From Butyriboletus loyo (taxonomy: Eukaryota > Basidiomycota > Agaricomycetes > Boletales > Boletaceae): a stretch of 64,000 bases of DNA. This document shows, in pieces, positions 32,905-44,642 of the stretch. The notes under the pieces are model-generated. The model was not told where the DNA came from and ran no database searches. It was given only the letters and a program-made list of their open reading frames with translations. Position 1 is the first letter of the stretch; every line of letters starts with the position of its first letter. Made by a program: the position numbers and the translations under genes. The stretch is taken from contig JBBPSI010000037.1 in assembly GCA_038093515.1 (NCBI GenBank), positions 1-64,000 of the forward strand. The letters run 5' to 3'.

Positions 32905-35900
32905 ATGGCAGGCCAACAAATCCCAGTCCAACTCGGTCAACAACATCCACATCCGCACCATATCCACCCCCAACATCTCCAACAGCTCCCTCACCACCTC
33001 CGTCAGTCCCCCAAAGACAAGCTCCAGCTCATCCTCCTCGTGCGTTCCTCCACTCACGAACTCTCTCCCGCTCACCCCTTCCACAGCGTGTCCGCGACCT
33101 CAAGCAGGCCGGTCACACCCCAGAGTCTTCACAGGAGCTCCGCAATCTCCTCACCTACCTCGCCGCCTTCCAGAGTCAGCAGCTGCAGCAGCAGCAACAA
33201 CAGCAACAGCAACAGCAACAGCACATCCAGCTCAGTGCGTCTTTCCTTTCTCTTTTCTCGTTGTCCCTCATCCCCCCAAGACGGCGTACATCCACAGGCG
33301 CAGCAACCCTTTCCGAATGGCCATGTCCCGCATCCTCAGTCCGAGCCTCCTTTCAACGGCACCCAGCACCTCGCCCCCGCCGGTCCACCTTCCGCACCCC
33401 AGAATGCACCTCCGTCAGTCACCTCCGGTCCAGTGCCTCCCGCCCCTCTCCCACCCTCCACTCCCGTCTCGTTCACCCCAGACCAGATCAATGCTCTCCG
33501 CGCCCAAATCATGGCCTTCAAACTCATCTCCCGCGGCACTCCTCTCCCAGAGCATCTACAACAGTCTATCAAACCACACAATTCCGTCGCAGCCGATCTC
33601 GATAGGGCCCTAGCCCCCACCGATGTCGGCGCTCGGATCGTCGATGCCGCCGTAAAGATGCAGAAGGGTGTCGTTCCCATTGCCCCACCTGTCCCTCCCA
33701 CTCAAGGCCCCACCACCTCACCGCCTCTCCAGGAAGAAGAGCTATCTGCTGCTCCTCTTCCCATCTCTTCCGCTGACTTGCCCAAGGGTCCCTTCCTTGA
33801 AGACGACACACACTCGGGCATTTACCCTTACAATGCGTTCCGTCTCCCTTTCACCCACCTCTCCCGTCCCACCGATGTCGATCCAACCTTGTTCGCCACT
33901 CGCCTTCAACGGCTCCTTATCCCCTCGCTCATGCCGCCCGGTCTCGATGTCCACCAGATTGTCAACGAAAGGGACAGTTTCATTGAATCGCGCATTGCTC
34001 AGCGGATCCGTGAACTCGAAGGCATGGACGCCATGATGGGTGATGGCGGCTTTGATAGTCTTGCAGACGACATTCTCGGACCACTGACAGACAAGCAAGC
34101 CACCGACACCTACAGTAGTGCTGGCGACGCTCAGAGTGCCGTCGTTCTCATCCATCCTGCTCCTAATGCACACGGAAAGCTACGCGCCATGATCGAGCTC
34201 AAGTCCCTACGCCTTCTCGAAAAGCAGCGTTCCATGCGCGCTCTCGTCGCCGAGCGTCTTATCCAAGGTACTCTCCTACCGCTCAATCGCGCCGACTTCC
34301 GGCGCGCCCGCAAGCCTACCCTTCGCGATGCACGCATGACAGAGCAAGCCGAACGTCGACAACGCGTCGACCGCGAGAGGCGGGCAAAACACAAGCATGT
34401 CGAGCAGCTCGGCGTTATTTGTGCTCATGGTAGAGAGGTCATTTCAATATGTCGACAGGCTCAGGATCGTGTCGTGCGTCTCGGAAGAGCCGTTGTCAAC
34501 TTCCACGCATACACCGAAAAGGAGGAGCAGAAACGCATCGAACGTATCTCCAAGGAACGTCTGAAGGCCCTCAAAGCTGACGATGAAGAGGCGTATATGA
34601 AACTCATTGATACTGCCAAGGATACCCGCATTACCCATCTCATTCGACAAACCGATGCGTATCTTGATTCTCTCGCACAAGCTGTTATGGCACAACAGAG
34701 TGAATACGGCGGCTTGGAATTTGAAACAGAAGGGAGCCCGCCGAACGAGGCTACGTTTGGTGCACAGGTACTGGAAGAAGCCCCAGAGGATAGGGGCAAG
34801 GTGGATTACTACGCTGTCGCCCACCGGATATCCGAGAGGATCTCCAAACAACCCTCCCTCCTTATTGGTGGTACACTCAAAGATTACCAGCTAAAGGGGT
34901 TGCAGTGGATGGTGAGCTTATATAACAATAAACTCAACGGTATTCTGGCAGACGAAATGGCGAGCTGTTTGATCTATATAATGCCTATACGCGTGCTCAC
35001 CTACCATCTTAGGGTCTTGGAAAGACGATCCAGACAATCTCCCTTGTCGCTTTTCTCATCGAGGTAAAGAAGCAGCGTGGACCTTACCTCGTTATCGTTC
35101 CGCTCAGTACTATGACAAACTGGTCCGGTGAATTTTCCAAGTGGGCTCCGGCGGTGAAAACGATCTCCTACAAAGGTAATCCTACACAGCGTCGAAATCT
35201 ACAAGCAGAGTTGCGCATGGGTCAATTTCAAGTCTTGCTGACGACCTACGAGTATATCATCAAGGATCGTCCAATCCTCTGCAAGATCAAATGGATTCAC
35301 ATGATCGTTGGTGAGTATATCCTGGTAATTATTGAGCTGTGTGATCGCTAACACTACACCTAGACGAGGGTCACCGCATGAAAAACACGCAGAGTAAACT
35401 GGTCCAAACGTTAACCCAGTACTACCACTCCCGCTTCCGTCTCATCCTTACCGGTACCCCTCTTCAAAACAACCTCCCTGAACTGTGGTCCCTGCTCAAC
35501 TTCGTTCTCCCGAAGATCTTCAACTCGGTCAAGTCATTCGATGAATGGTTCAACACCCCATTCGCCAATTCTGGCACCGGGGACAAGATCGAGCTGAATG
35601 AAGAAGAGGCACTCCTGATTATCCGTCGCTTGCATAAAGTCCTTCGTCCGTTCCTTTTGAGAAGGTTGAAGAAGGATGTCGAGAGCGAATTGCCTGACAA
35701 GGTTGAAAAGGTCATCAAAGTACGAATGAGCGCGTTGCAATCGCAGCTGTACAGGCAGATGAAGAAGTACAAGATGATTGCCGATGGGAAGGACTCGAAA
35801 GGGTACATATTTAACATCGTCTTGACTCGGTTGGGACTGTCATACTCACCTCGCTGGCAATGACAGGAAATCTGGAGGTGTCAAAGGGTTGAGCAATGAG

Positions 35901-38033
35901 CTTATGCAACTCCGAAAAATCTGTCAACACCCCTTCTTGTTCGAGAGCGTCGAGGACAAGGTCAACCCAAGTGGTCTTGTCGACGACAAACTCATTCGCT
36001 CCTCTGGAAAACTTGAACTACTATCCCGCATTCTCCCAAAGTTCTTTTCCACGGGCCACAGAGTAAATTTTCTCTCGCCCAATTCTAGAGAATCCATTGA
36101 TGATGTACAATTCACAGGTACTTATCTTCTTCCAGATGACCAAGGTTATGGACATTATGGAAGACTTCCTTAAGATAATGGGTTGGAAATACCTTCGGCT
36201 CGACGGTGGTACGAAGACAGAGGAGCGTGCCGGACATGTGGCATCATTCAACGCACATAACTCGGAGTACAAGGTGTTCATCTTGTCAACGCGTGCCGGT
36301 GGGTTGGGATTGAATTTGCAGACTGCCGATACGGTCGTCATGTGAGTAGCTTGTCTGCATTCAAAATGTGCCATGCTCACTATACTTTCCTTGGGGCTGT
36401 AGTTTTGACTCTGATTGGTGAGCCTCAGCAATGTGTTTAACTCAGGGTTTGGAGTAATGAACGGTCTGTCTTAGGAACCCTCACGCCGACTTGCAAGCTC
36501 AAGATCGTGCCCACCGTATCGGCCAGACAAAGGCTGTTCGCATCCTGCGTTTCATCACCGAGAAAAGTGTGGAAGAGGCAATGTATGCTCGTGCGCGATA
36601 TAAGCTTGATATCGATGACAAGGTCATCCAAGCCGGTCGCTTCGATAATAAGTCGACGGTGGAAGAACAGGAGGAGTTCTTGGTAAGCATCCCATTGATA
36701 CTCGCATTTCACCGTCCCTATATGCTGGTTTTTACCGCCAGCGATCTATCCTGGAGGCGGACCAAGAGGAAGAAAACGAAGAGGCTGGTGACATGAATGA
36801 CGACGAGTTGAATGAGATGCTTGCTCGTAACGACGACGAAGTCGTAGCTTTTCGTGCAATGGATCTCGCTCGCGAACGAGAAGCACTCGAAAACTGGCGC
36901 GCTGCTGGGCACCGTGGTAAGCCTCCCCTGCCACTCATGCAACACGAGGAACTCCCCGAATGTTATCAATCCGACGAACCCTTTGAAGTTAAGGAGATGG
37001 ATGAGGTCTTGGAGGGTCGGGGTCAGCGGCGGAGGAACGTGGTGAATTACAATGATGGCTTGAGTGATGAACAATGGGCGATGGCTGTCGAGGATGGCGA
37101 AGATCTGCAGGAGTTGGCGGATAAAGCGAGAGGGAAGAAGGAGCGGCGGGCGATGAACAAGTTGTCGAAAGAGAGTGAGACACCTGGCAGAAGTACCCCT
37201 GCTAGCGAGACGGATGGTCGTGGCAGGAAAGTAAGAAAGGGCAAAGCGAAGATGGCCGATCACGAACCCCAGGCTGCTGCTGGCAAGCGGAAACGCGGGA
37301 TGAAGTCGATGTCGGTTACACCTTCGGTCAATGAAGAAGACGAAGAAGATAGGGACTCGGTATGTGGCCACGCGCACTTTTGTGTGTTAATACTGACATT
37401 TCTCGTCACTAGAAACGTCGCAAGACGAAGGCGCAAGATATTTCTCCCGCCATGAAAGAGAGGATGAAAAAAGCCTTCAATGAAGTCCACAAAGCAGTTC
37501 TTGCTTGTGAGGATGCAGATGGACGGAAGCGATGCGAACTATTCCGTGAGCTTCCTGATAGAAGGGTATGTGTGCTTCCTCCTTACCCACAGGCCGAGGT
37601 ACTCACCTGATTCTATCAGGACTATCCTGACTATTATCAACTCATCACGCAGCCTATCGCCCTCTCTACCATCCGCAAACGTGTCACCGGTGCATATTAC
37701 AAGAGCATCCCACAATACAGAGAAGACTGGAAACTCATGTTCGACAATGCCCGGACGTACAACCAAGAAGGGTCCTGGGTTTACATCGATGCCGAAGAGA
37801 TGGAGAAAGTCTTTGATGCCACGCTCGCTAAAGTCACGGCTGGAACCGATCTTCCAGGTGCTGCACCACTCCCGAGCCAATCCGCGCCATCGACATCCGG
37901 GTCACACGACTCTGCGCTGACACCGATGGACGACGACGAGCATCCACAACGGGGAAGGGCGCGGAGCGCAGGACGCAAGCAAGTATTGAGCGATGACGAC
38001 GAGTATCTGACGAACCCGAGCGATGAGGATTGA
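32905..38033 (+). CDS. SNF2/STH1-type chromatin-remodelling ATPase
   Basis: Catalytic subunit of a SWI/SNF or RSC complex, roughly 1,450 residues. Order: Gln/His/Pro-rich N-terminus; [18 protein letters not shown]; a 12-residue Gln tract; QLQ domain ([20 protein letters not shown]); and HSA domain (around [16 protein letters not shown]...). The helicase follows: [103 protein letters not shown] and [12 protein letters not shown]. Then comes a SnAC-type segment ([19 protein letters not shown]) and a C-terminal bromodomain ([30 protein letters not shown]). Walker A is split by a GC-AG intron. The terminal bromodomain distinguishes it from ISWI, CHD and INO80; choosing between Snf2 and Sth1 is not possible here. 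Confidence 0.95.
33177..33221 (+). repeat. CAG/CAA repeat (polyglutamine tract)
   Basis: Fifteen codons, all CAG or CAA except one CTG, encode QQL followed by 12 Gln within the SNF2 N-terminal region. CAG and CAA alternate in the second half, which limits slippage. The length may vary between strains. Confidence 0.85.
34960..35012 (+). other. GC-AG intron inside the SNF2 Walker A motif
   Basis: The donor is ATG|GCGAGC and the acceptor CATCTTAG|GGTCTT, 53 nt. The join restores LADEM-GLGKT exactly. The donor is weaker than the usual GCAAGT, and no GT donor fits the invariant motif. Confidence 0.75.
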
Positions 38034-38407
38034 TGGTTTGCGCAGTACCTCTGAAGTCGTATTCTCTTCCTTTTTGTTGTTTTGTGTATTTTGTGTATTT
38101 TCTTTTCTTTTTTTTCTTTACTCCCCTGGTAGTTATTTCTTCTCTGTCTCGTTGAACAATCCTTCCGGGAATCTGACGTTATTTTTGAGAGAGAAATGCT
38201 TTCATGCGAGGTAGAGGACCCCCACATAAGCAAGCAACGCAGAGGCCTCAGCCAACGAATTCGTTCCCAATAAAGGGACGTAATATGCACAAGGTTTATT
38301 TACCCAAAAAGTGACAGCGTCCAAGCAATGGATTCCCAGAACCGCCCTCTAAGATAACGAGCACCGAATATTCCTTCTCCGGGGGTACGAATCAAAACCC
38401 TCGACTT
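38034..38407. terminator. convergent 3' flanks of SNF2 and the siderophore transporter
   Basis: 374 bp between two converging stop codons. A strongly T-rich stretch on the plus strand (38066-38120: TTTTTGTTGTTTTGTGTATT repeats and TTTTCTTTTCTTTTTTTTC) is typical of efficiency and upstream elements near fungal poly(A) sites. No gene is supported. Confidence 0.45.
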
Positions 38408-41146
38408 TCACGATCCGCCAACGACGGCACCACCGTCTTGGCCATCATCCTCCGAGTCTTCCTGTCCCGTCGACGCCCGACCGGTCAGATCCGTAGAATC
38501 GACCGCGTTCTGCTTGTCTCCGAGGTGCCAGTCTGGCATGCCGAGCGCACAGAAGACAGGTATGACGCTCAACCCGATCGCACATAAAATCATCACTTTC
38601 ATCGTGTCATCGTAAGCTGAGGGTGAAATCCGTCAATCCCCTCGGACGAGTACGATGTTGGAAAGAGAACCACAACTCACCCAGAATTACACCTTCCCGC
38701 ACCGGATCACCCCGCGGGGAAGCGGTGACGGACGTGATACTGCCATACAGTTCGGCGCGTTCTGTGTCCGTTAACCATGGCAAGTACTTTTTCAGATTAC
38801 CAGGCATCGTGTTCGACCAGATCGCGCCGGCTTGTTTAAAAGGGGCACTTTGTCAGACACACATGCTGAATACAACCTTTTTGGACTGTACGATGCGACC
38901 TACCGCATGCATTGCCTACAGCACCTCCGATTTCTGTGAAAAGCAAGACGAGGGCGGTGATGATTGCTACGTCAGCGTGCGATACTGCGGCTTGAGCGCC
39001 GACCTGAGAAGAGACCGCTGCAAGCCCGCCGCCGAAACCTTGCAAGATTTGCGTAAACACAAGTTCGACATCCGATCCGTTGGCACCTCGGGAACGGATC
39101 ATCATTGCGACGCCGCTGTGTGTGGATATCAGTATCACGCGCCGGAGAGGTATCACGGTGAACAGACACGAAACGTAGGACGAGACCGAACACCAAGACA
39201 TACTAGAGGTATGTGAAAGGTGAGCACTGTGTAGGGGACAGTAGGCAATTGACATACTTTGAACCGGTGCATGAGGCGCATGCTGACACCAGCCAGAATG
39301 CCGAAAAGCGTCAGAGCTATAGTTTGTGTCTGCATGAAATATGTTGCGTTGATGAGTGACCTATGATTCAATTGAGCCAAAGTGAAACCAAGGTAAGCGA
39401 AACACTCGCCATGTTTTGACGACCAACACGAAAGAATACAAATATGTGAATGTGAGATAAAAGGACATCTGAACTGCCTTGTGAGAAACGAATTATGATC
39501 AGCGGAAACGACCCACGAAATCGAAGAAACCAATGAGTGCCGCAAATATCACACTTCTGTTTCTTAAGAAGCGCGGTGCGATGACCGGCTGCGTCGCGAT
39601 ACGGAAATCCCAATAAGCGAATACGAAAAGAAATACGACCCCGATGATGAGCATCGAAATTACTGAAGCTGAGCCGTCTCAGACTAATAGCCCACAGCAA
39701 AAGGTCCAAAATTACCGTTCTTCCATTGTCCTTTCTCAGTCTGACTTAAGGTGAGCGGGAGGAGGATCAACGATATCGCTGTGCCAAGAAGTATGAGACC
39801 GACAATGTCAAGTTGTACAGCCATCCGTCGCAAACGTCGTAATAGGGTATCACCAGAGGAAGTTGTTCCATCTATTGCGTCTTGGGAATCGTCTTCGATG
39901 ACTTCTATGAGTCCAAGTTTCTTCGTCTTGTACTCGGCCCACAAGAGTGTGATGATCAGCGGGGAAAGTGACACAGGGACCAGTATGGCAAACATCCCGT
40001 CTAAAACGAGAGTGAACACTCCATCGACGTGGTTGATGAAACGTGCTTACAACCCCATCGCCAACCCAAGTGTTCGATAACGGCGGTCGAAATATTGGAG
40101 CCAACGAAAGCATTAACCAAGAAAGGAGCCGAAACAAGAGACACTACGAGCCCTCGCCATCTGAGTGTCGTTATGTCGGCAATCATGATTTGAGTGAGAA
40201 TTTGTAACCCGCTATCGATGTCGGTTAGTTTTCGAACAACAAAAGCAAACTGATCGCGCACGTATAACCGCTGTGAAAGAAAGTGCTCAGCAACGTATAT
40301 TCGAGTGATAGAAAGCAAACAAATGTACATTGCATAGAGAATGATACCGCCCGCCATTGTGCCCACGTTTGGCGCGGAAGCAATCACGGTATACCCTATA
40401 TAAAACCTCAAACCTTGTCCATTGGCGATAGTCGTCTGAATCACCCACCGAAAACATAGAAGAATACTGAGCAACGCAATCAGGAACAACTACGGGATCC
40501 AGTGACGTGTACTCACAGACAGCGACATATGCCCTACCTCGCGAAGAGACATCGGCGACTTTTGCAATGACCGGTTTTCCTACAGCCACTAAACTCGCAT
40601 AGCGTTCGTTCGTCAACGAGGGTCTTGTAACTTGTCTGGCACGAAACTCACCAATAAGTGATTGCGCAACCGATATGGAGGCTATGAGGCTGTGCTCTCC
40701 GAAGCTAGAGGTCGCAAAAGTGAGGTATGCATAGGTGGTCGACGCATCGAGAGAGTAAATATACGATGCAAGAGCGAGACTAGATGGTATGGAGGTGCAC
40801 GTCAGACAAACACGCACGTAGGCCGTGTTGGTGAGAGAGGAGGTGGGAACGACTTGACGATGCCAGTGGGAATGGTGAGAGAGCGGACGTACCCTATGAA
40901 GAGACACCGGCGGGAGTAGCGGCCATAGATGCGCAGAGCGGCCTGAACCTTTTTGACGCCAGCGTGGGCATCTTGTTCTGCTCGGATAGGAGCGCCCCGG
41001 TCCTCGGACGAGCCCTCGGTGCGTCGGGGTAAGTGATCACAGCTCTCCTCTGTTTTTTGAGGGTCATCAGCGGATAAATACCGAGAGGGCAGGGAAACGT
41101 TTATACCTGGGGAATCCGTTGGAACGGGTTTGTACCCTGCGAGCAT
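38408..41146 (-). CDS. siderophore-iron transporter of the MFS (Sit1/MirB/Str1-like)
   Basis: Plasma-membrane proton symporter that imports ferric siderophores, a 14-span MFS protein. The cytosolic N-terminus (MLAGYKPVPTDSPGINV...) leads to GVKKVQAALRIYGRYSRRCLFI, the family's pre-TM1 signature. Then come YIYSLDASTTYAYLTFATSSFGEHSLIAS, VGKPVIAKVADVSSRGRAY, FYIGYTVIASAPNVGTMAGG and LQILTQIMIADITTLRWRGL. VSAPFLVNAFVGSNISTAV and WRWGYGMFAI follow, and the central loop (KKLGLIEV...). The C-terminal half includes FTQILQGFGGGLAAVSSQVG, VALVLLFTEIGGAVGNA, MPGNLKKYLPWL and AYDDTMKVMILCAIGLSVIPV. Many short introns. A perfect extended iron-GATA site lies 45 bp before the start codon. Confidence 0.9.
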
Positions 41147-41191
41147 TGCGGCAGACGGAAAAAGGTCACAGCCGAAACTCACTTGTTTCTT

Positions 41192-41201
41192 AATCTGATA
41201 A
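41192..41201 (+). promoter_or_regulatory. extended iron-GATA site upstream of the siderophore transporter
   Basis: The sequence AATCTGATAA fits the consensus RATCWGATAA described for fungal iron-responsive GATA repressors (Urbs1, SreA, Fep1 family) at all ten positions. It lies 45-55 bp upstream of the transporter start codon, in the 248-bp gap after the phosducin-like gene. Confidence 0.7.
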
Positions 41202-41394
41202 CCGCAGACATCGCCACTCAAGTCCAACCAGGGCGAGCACATTAATGTACAAATGTTACATGAACCAAATCGACACAAGACTCGTCAAGTAACATACGGG
41301 AATATTCACCAACTAGCAAGCAGACTACCCCATCACACGTGGGTCGACCGATTCGTATCGAAACCACGACGAACCAGAGCTATCTTAGTGGCTA

Positions 41395-42539
41395 TCAGGT
41401 TGTCTCTTCGTCGCTCCAGACCAAGTCTTCTTCGTCCACGGGTAGCCCACAATTGCCATTCCCAGAAGTAGACGCCTCAGTAATGATGTGTCGCCTAGAG
41501 AACTATGGTTAGTGCACCAGACATGCAAGTCATACGATTTACCTTGAGAGGAGTTCTTCAACGCCAGCTTTCCCAGCTTCCCAGTCGACCCGTACCCAGT
41601 TGTGTACGAGCTCGCCGTCACGGTACACCAACAGTGTGGGCAGCATGTCCGTGTCCACATCCTCCTCTTCATACTCTTCTTCATCGTAGTATGGTGTCTT
41701 CTCTTCTTCTTCTTCGTCGTCGTCTGTGAATCTACCCGGCATGTTTTCCTGTCGTGATGCATACCGTTTCGTCGACGAGCCTTTCGAGGCGAACCCGAGG
41801 GCAGCAGCGCGAGCCCTCAGGAATTTAGTTTGAGGATACAAACGCGCAAGCCTGGACAGCGTATCGTCCAACGTATGACACCTGTCCAACGACTATCAAC
41901 AAACCCCGATCAGCCTCCAAACATGAAACTCATGCGAAAAAACCACCCCACCGATTCATAGAGATGAATGACCACCCAAACTCCACGCTCCTCACGTTCG
42001 ACCGCAGAAACGAAACCCGCCCTGCCCACCTCCCTCAAATGCCCAAACGGACCCTCCTTTGGACGTCCCAAAACGTCCCTCCGCATACGCCACGTGAGAT
42101 GTTCCTCGACGTCACCCTCCTCCCAACCCTCTAACGCGAGCTTCGCTCGCTCCTCCTCCAAAAACGTCTTCCCGCCCAGATTTCCATGCTCCATACGCCT
42201 CCTTGACGCCTCGATCTTCATTTCTCTCCTTGCCGCCTGGATCGTCTGTGCTTCGTGCTGGTCCCGAATGACACCCTTGACACCCGTCCTGCCGGGACCC
42301 ATGCCTATGGACTCGTGTATGGCATCGGTATCTGTCCCATTGTGTCCGTGTTTTTCATGGTCAAGGTCAGAGGATTCGAATGAGAGAGGGGGCGAAGGGG
42401 TGCGTTCGGGTGAAGAAGATCCTGAATCTGTTCCGAAGAGCTTGCCCGAGAGGACGAGGTGCTCAATGTCCGCGTCCTAGTCGATGCGTAGTCAACAAGC
42501 AATATCCCTACAGGGCTTCTAGCAGAACGCACTTACCAT
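41395..42539 (-). CDS. phosducin-like protein (PhLP)
   Basis: Thioredoxin-fold regulator of G-beta-gamma assembly via the CCT chaperonin. The ATG stands alone in a 3-nt first coding exon (42539-42537) followed by GTAAGT; exon 2 starts at 42476 with DADIEHLVLSGKLFGTDSG. It continues SIGMGPGRTGVKGVIRDQHE, the typical phosducin GPKGVIND-like element. Then KTFLEEERAKLALEG, VWVVIHLYESSLDRCHTLD and LARLYPQTKFLRARAAALGF follow (thioredoxin fold), then an acidic insertion (TDDDEEEEEKTPYYDEEEYE). DMLPTLLVYRDGELVHNWVRVDWEAG comes next, and the end is LLSRRHIITEASTSGNG...DEEDLVWSDEETT. The C-terminus is reached through a standard intron at LLSR|R. It runs head-to-tail with the F-box gene. Confidence 0.88.
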
Positions 42540-43166
42540 GGCGGTGTGTCGCCCGCGAACGTGAATGAAGCGAGGGTTACAACGACTGCTTATCAAGCAA
42601 TTCCGCAAAAGGGCCTAATTAGAAACCATGTCCACTAGTCAACTTGATATGATACTGTATCCAACTGTCGAGGTATCGCAAGAGGATGTACATAACAACC
42701 CGCCTGGTGATATCGAAATGTCCAGCTCCATCGAGATGGAGATATGATGTTGCTCGAAACTAAAATCAATGAGGACGAACTAAATCGAAGGCGAATGATC
42801 CAAAATTTCGGCGTCAACAGCAACATGAAAGTAAATGTGAGTCGCTGCTGCTGCGAGCGACCAAGAATATCGTGACAAGAAGCCAGAAATGGGGTTAAAA
42901 AAAAGGAGAGGACAGATGGAACGTCGATGGGTAGTGAGTCGGTACTCGTTTGGTTGAAGATGATAACGTTTAATGATGAACGAAAAAAAAGGAAAAGAAA
43001 AGAAAAAGGAACAATGGAGATGAAAGATGCATATGACGAATGGCTACAGTGGGATGGGGTGGCAATATACACTGGGGATGTAGAAAAGTCGATAGGAAGT
43101 GGTATGCATAAACGATAGTCCTTGAGGCCAGGTTCAAACGGATGGGAATGGTGGCAAGATGACGCT
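42540..43166. other. intergenic region between F-box and phosducin-like genes
   Basis: 627 bp holding the phosducin promoter and the F-box 3' flank (both minus strand). It has an A-rich plus-strand tract (42896-42911 and 42980-43010), i.e. T-rich on the coding strand, consistent with 3'-end signals of the F-box gene. No gene is supported. Confidence 0.45.
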
Positions 43167-44642
43167 TCATATCTCTGCAAGTCCAGCGCGCTTTAGATCT
43201 CGAGAAGTGATGTTAACACCACGAAAGTCCTCGAGCCAAACCTGTCGCTCTCCGCGCCGCGCAAGTATTTTGGACCAAAACTTCAAAATCCTCATCTGCG
43301 GACGAAAACCGGCGCGCATCGAGTGTGAAGCGCGACTAAGATCGCGGATGTATCGCAAAGAAGGGAACGCATCGTTGAATAGGAGAGATGAAATCTGTTC
43401 CACGAGTGGAAAGAATGGGGCATCATCCTCGATGTCAGATGGAAACGATGCGGCGTCATCGAGGAGACGTTTATCGATATCACGAATGCCGATGAATTCT
43501 AGATGAGGATGAGCAGAAAGTAAGACATGTGGTGCAATCCAGTCAGGGTTTCGCCAATTCCATTCAGCATCAGCAGAGCAGATGAATTCTTTCAAGTTCG
43601 GACACCATTCCGCAAGGGGGATTTGCTGAATAGGACGTGGCTGAAGGGCAAGATGATGTTCAACAACAAGTGAAGAGGAGTGGCCGAGCTCGAGTTGGTG
43701 TATTTTCTTCCCGTGAGCAGCAAAGAAGAGGGCAAAGCCTCGCCCAGCATAACCGAAATCGGAAGATACGACGGATACATTCCGCAAACTGGGCATTTTC
43801 CACCTTGCAATGACAGCGAAAGTGGTGTTGTCCAGGGTTAGTTTGAGGGACTGCAAAACGGGGAACGAAACGACGAGCGCCTTTGCGAGTTTGTGTCCAG
43901 AAACAGCAGGGATACTGGAGGAGGAAAGCTCGAGGTACTCCAGATTCGCTGCTGTTTGTTTGAGCGTCGGGGATATATGGTATGGAAACGGATCATCGCT
44001 GTAGTTTGTGAGCGACAACTTCCGTAGCTTTCTGTGGGGACTGGCGAGTGCGGAGACCATCTGCTCTGGAGAGCATCGTACGTCATTGAATTCCTGGTAA
44101 CGCGTGCACCGCACGGCATGATGATCGGAAAAAACGACTAGATGTGGGGCGTAATCGAGGATGGTGCGGATATCGTCGGTTGCGCAGCGCTTCAGTGCAG
44201 GTGTCTCCATGTGTAGTCGACGGATCCATTGACCACTTGATGGTTTTCCATCGATGAACTGGGTGAGTAGAGTCCAAGCGAGCGCTTTTGCCTGACTTGC
44301 TCTGCTTATCCAGACGAACTCGTACAAATACTCCTGAATGTATCTGTTCCATGCTTTGTTGACCAAAGCCAGATCGAGTTTTATGCGCATGGTCGTGTGA
44401 TAGTCTTCAACGCCGCAAGGGGTTTCCAGGAATGAGAGTCCCAGAGAGATGTCGAGAGGATCTGGAGACACGGCTGTTGCTTCGCGGAGAACCGCTAACC
44501 ATATTTCTGGTGGGAGGTAAGGGAGGTCGTGCGCGGGGGAGTGGTGGTATTGTGTTGCTGGGAGGTCGAGAGTGGAGCAGTGCCAGAGAAGTCTCGTCAA
44601 CGAATGTTTCGAGAGAGCTTGACATGCGATCCTCCAAGCCAT
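43167..44642 (-). CDS. F-box-like protein with leucine-rich repeats, intronless
   Basis: A single 491-codon exon. Residues about 42-52 give LPPEIWLAVLREA, the F-box start (LPxEIW), followed by ALVNKAWNRYIQEYLYEFVWI, the second half of the motif. Downstream are irregular leucine-rich segments (RKLRKLSLTNYSD, LEYLELSSSSIP, VLQSLKLTLDN, PSLRNVSVVSSD, KIHQLELGHSSS, CPNLKEFICSA, HPHLEFIGIRDID and FPSLRYIRDL). The layout is that of the large F-box/LRR substrate-receptor families of Agaricomycetes: the F-box binds Skp1 of an SCF ubiquitin ligase and the LRR part picks substrates. Target unknown. One of only two intronless genes of full length in the window, the other being the cullin-like gene. Confidence 0.8.
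   Translation of the reverse strand: MAWRIACQALSKHSLTRLLWHCSTLDLPATQYHHSPAHDLPYLPPEIWLAVLREATAVSPDPLDISLGLSFLETPCGVEDYHTTMRIKLDLALVNKAWNRYIQEYLYEFVWISRASQAKALAWTLLTQFIDGKPSSGQWIRRLHMETPALKRCATDDIRTILDYAPHLVVFSDHHAVRCTRYQEFNDVRCSPEQMVSALASPHRKLRKLSLTNYSDDPFPYHISPTLKQTAANLEYLELSSSSIPAVSGHKLAKALVVSFPVLQSLKLTLDNTTFAVIARWKMPSLRNVSVVSSDFGYAGRGFALFFAAHGKKIHQLELGHSSSLVVEHHLALQPRPIQQIPLAEWCPNLKEFICSADAEWNWRNPDWIAPHVLLSAHPHLEFIGIRDIDKRLLDDAASFPSDIEDDAPFFPLVEQISSLLFNDAFPSLRYIRDLSRASHSMRAGFRPQMRILKFWSKILARRGERQVWLEDFRGVNITSRDLKRAGLAEI

Noticed and set aside
41131..41182. Possible intron covering the siderophore transporter start codon (GTGAGT donor and CGCAG acceptor)
   Set aside because: None of the upstream ATGs gives a phase that joins to the transporter frame, so the ATG at 41146 was kept; a 5' UTR intron cannot be excluded.
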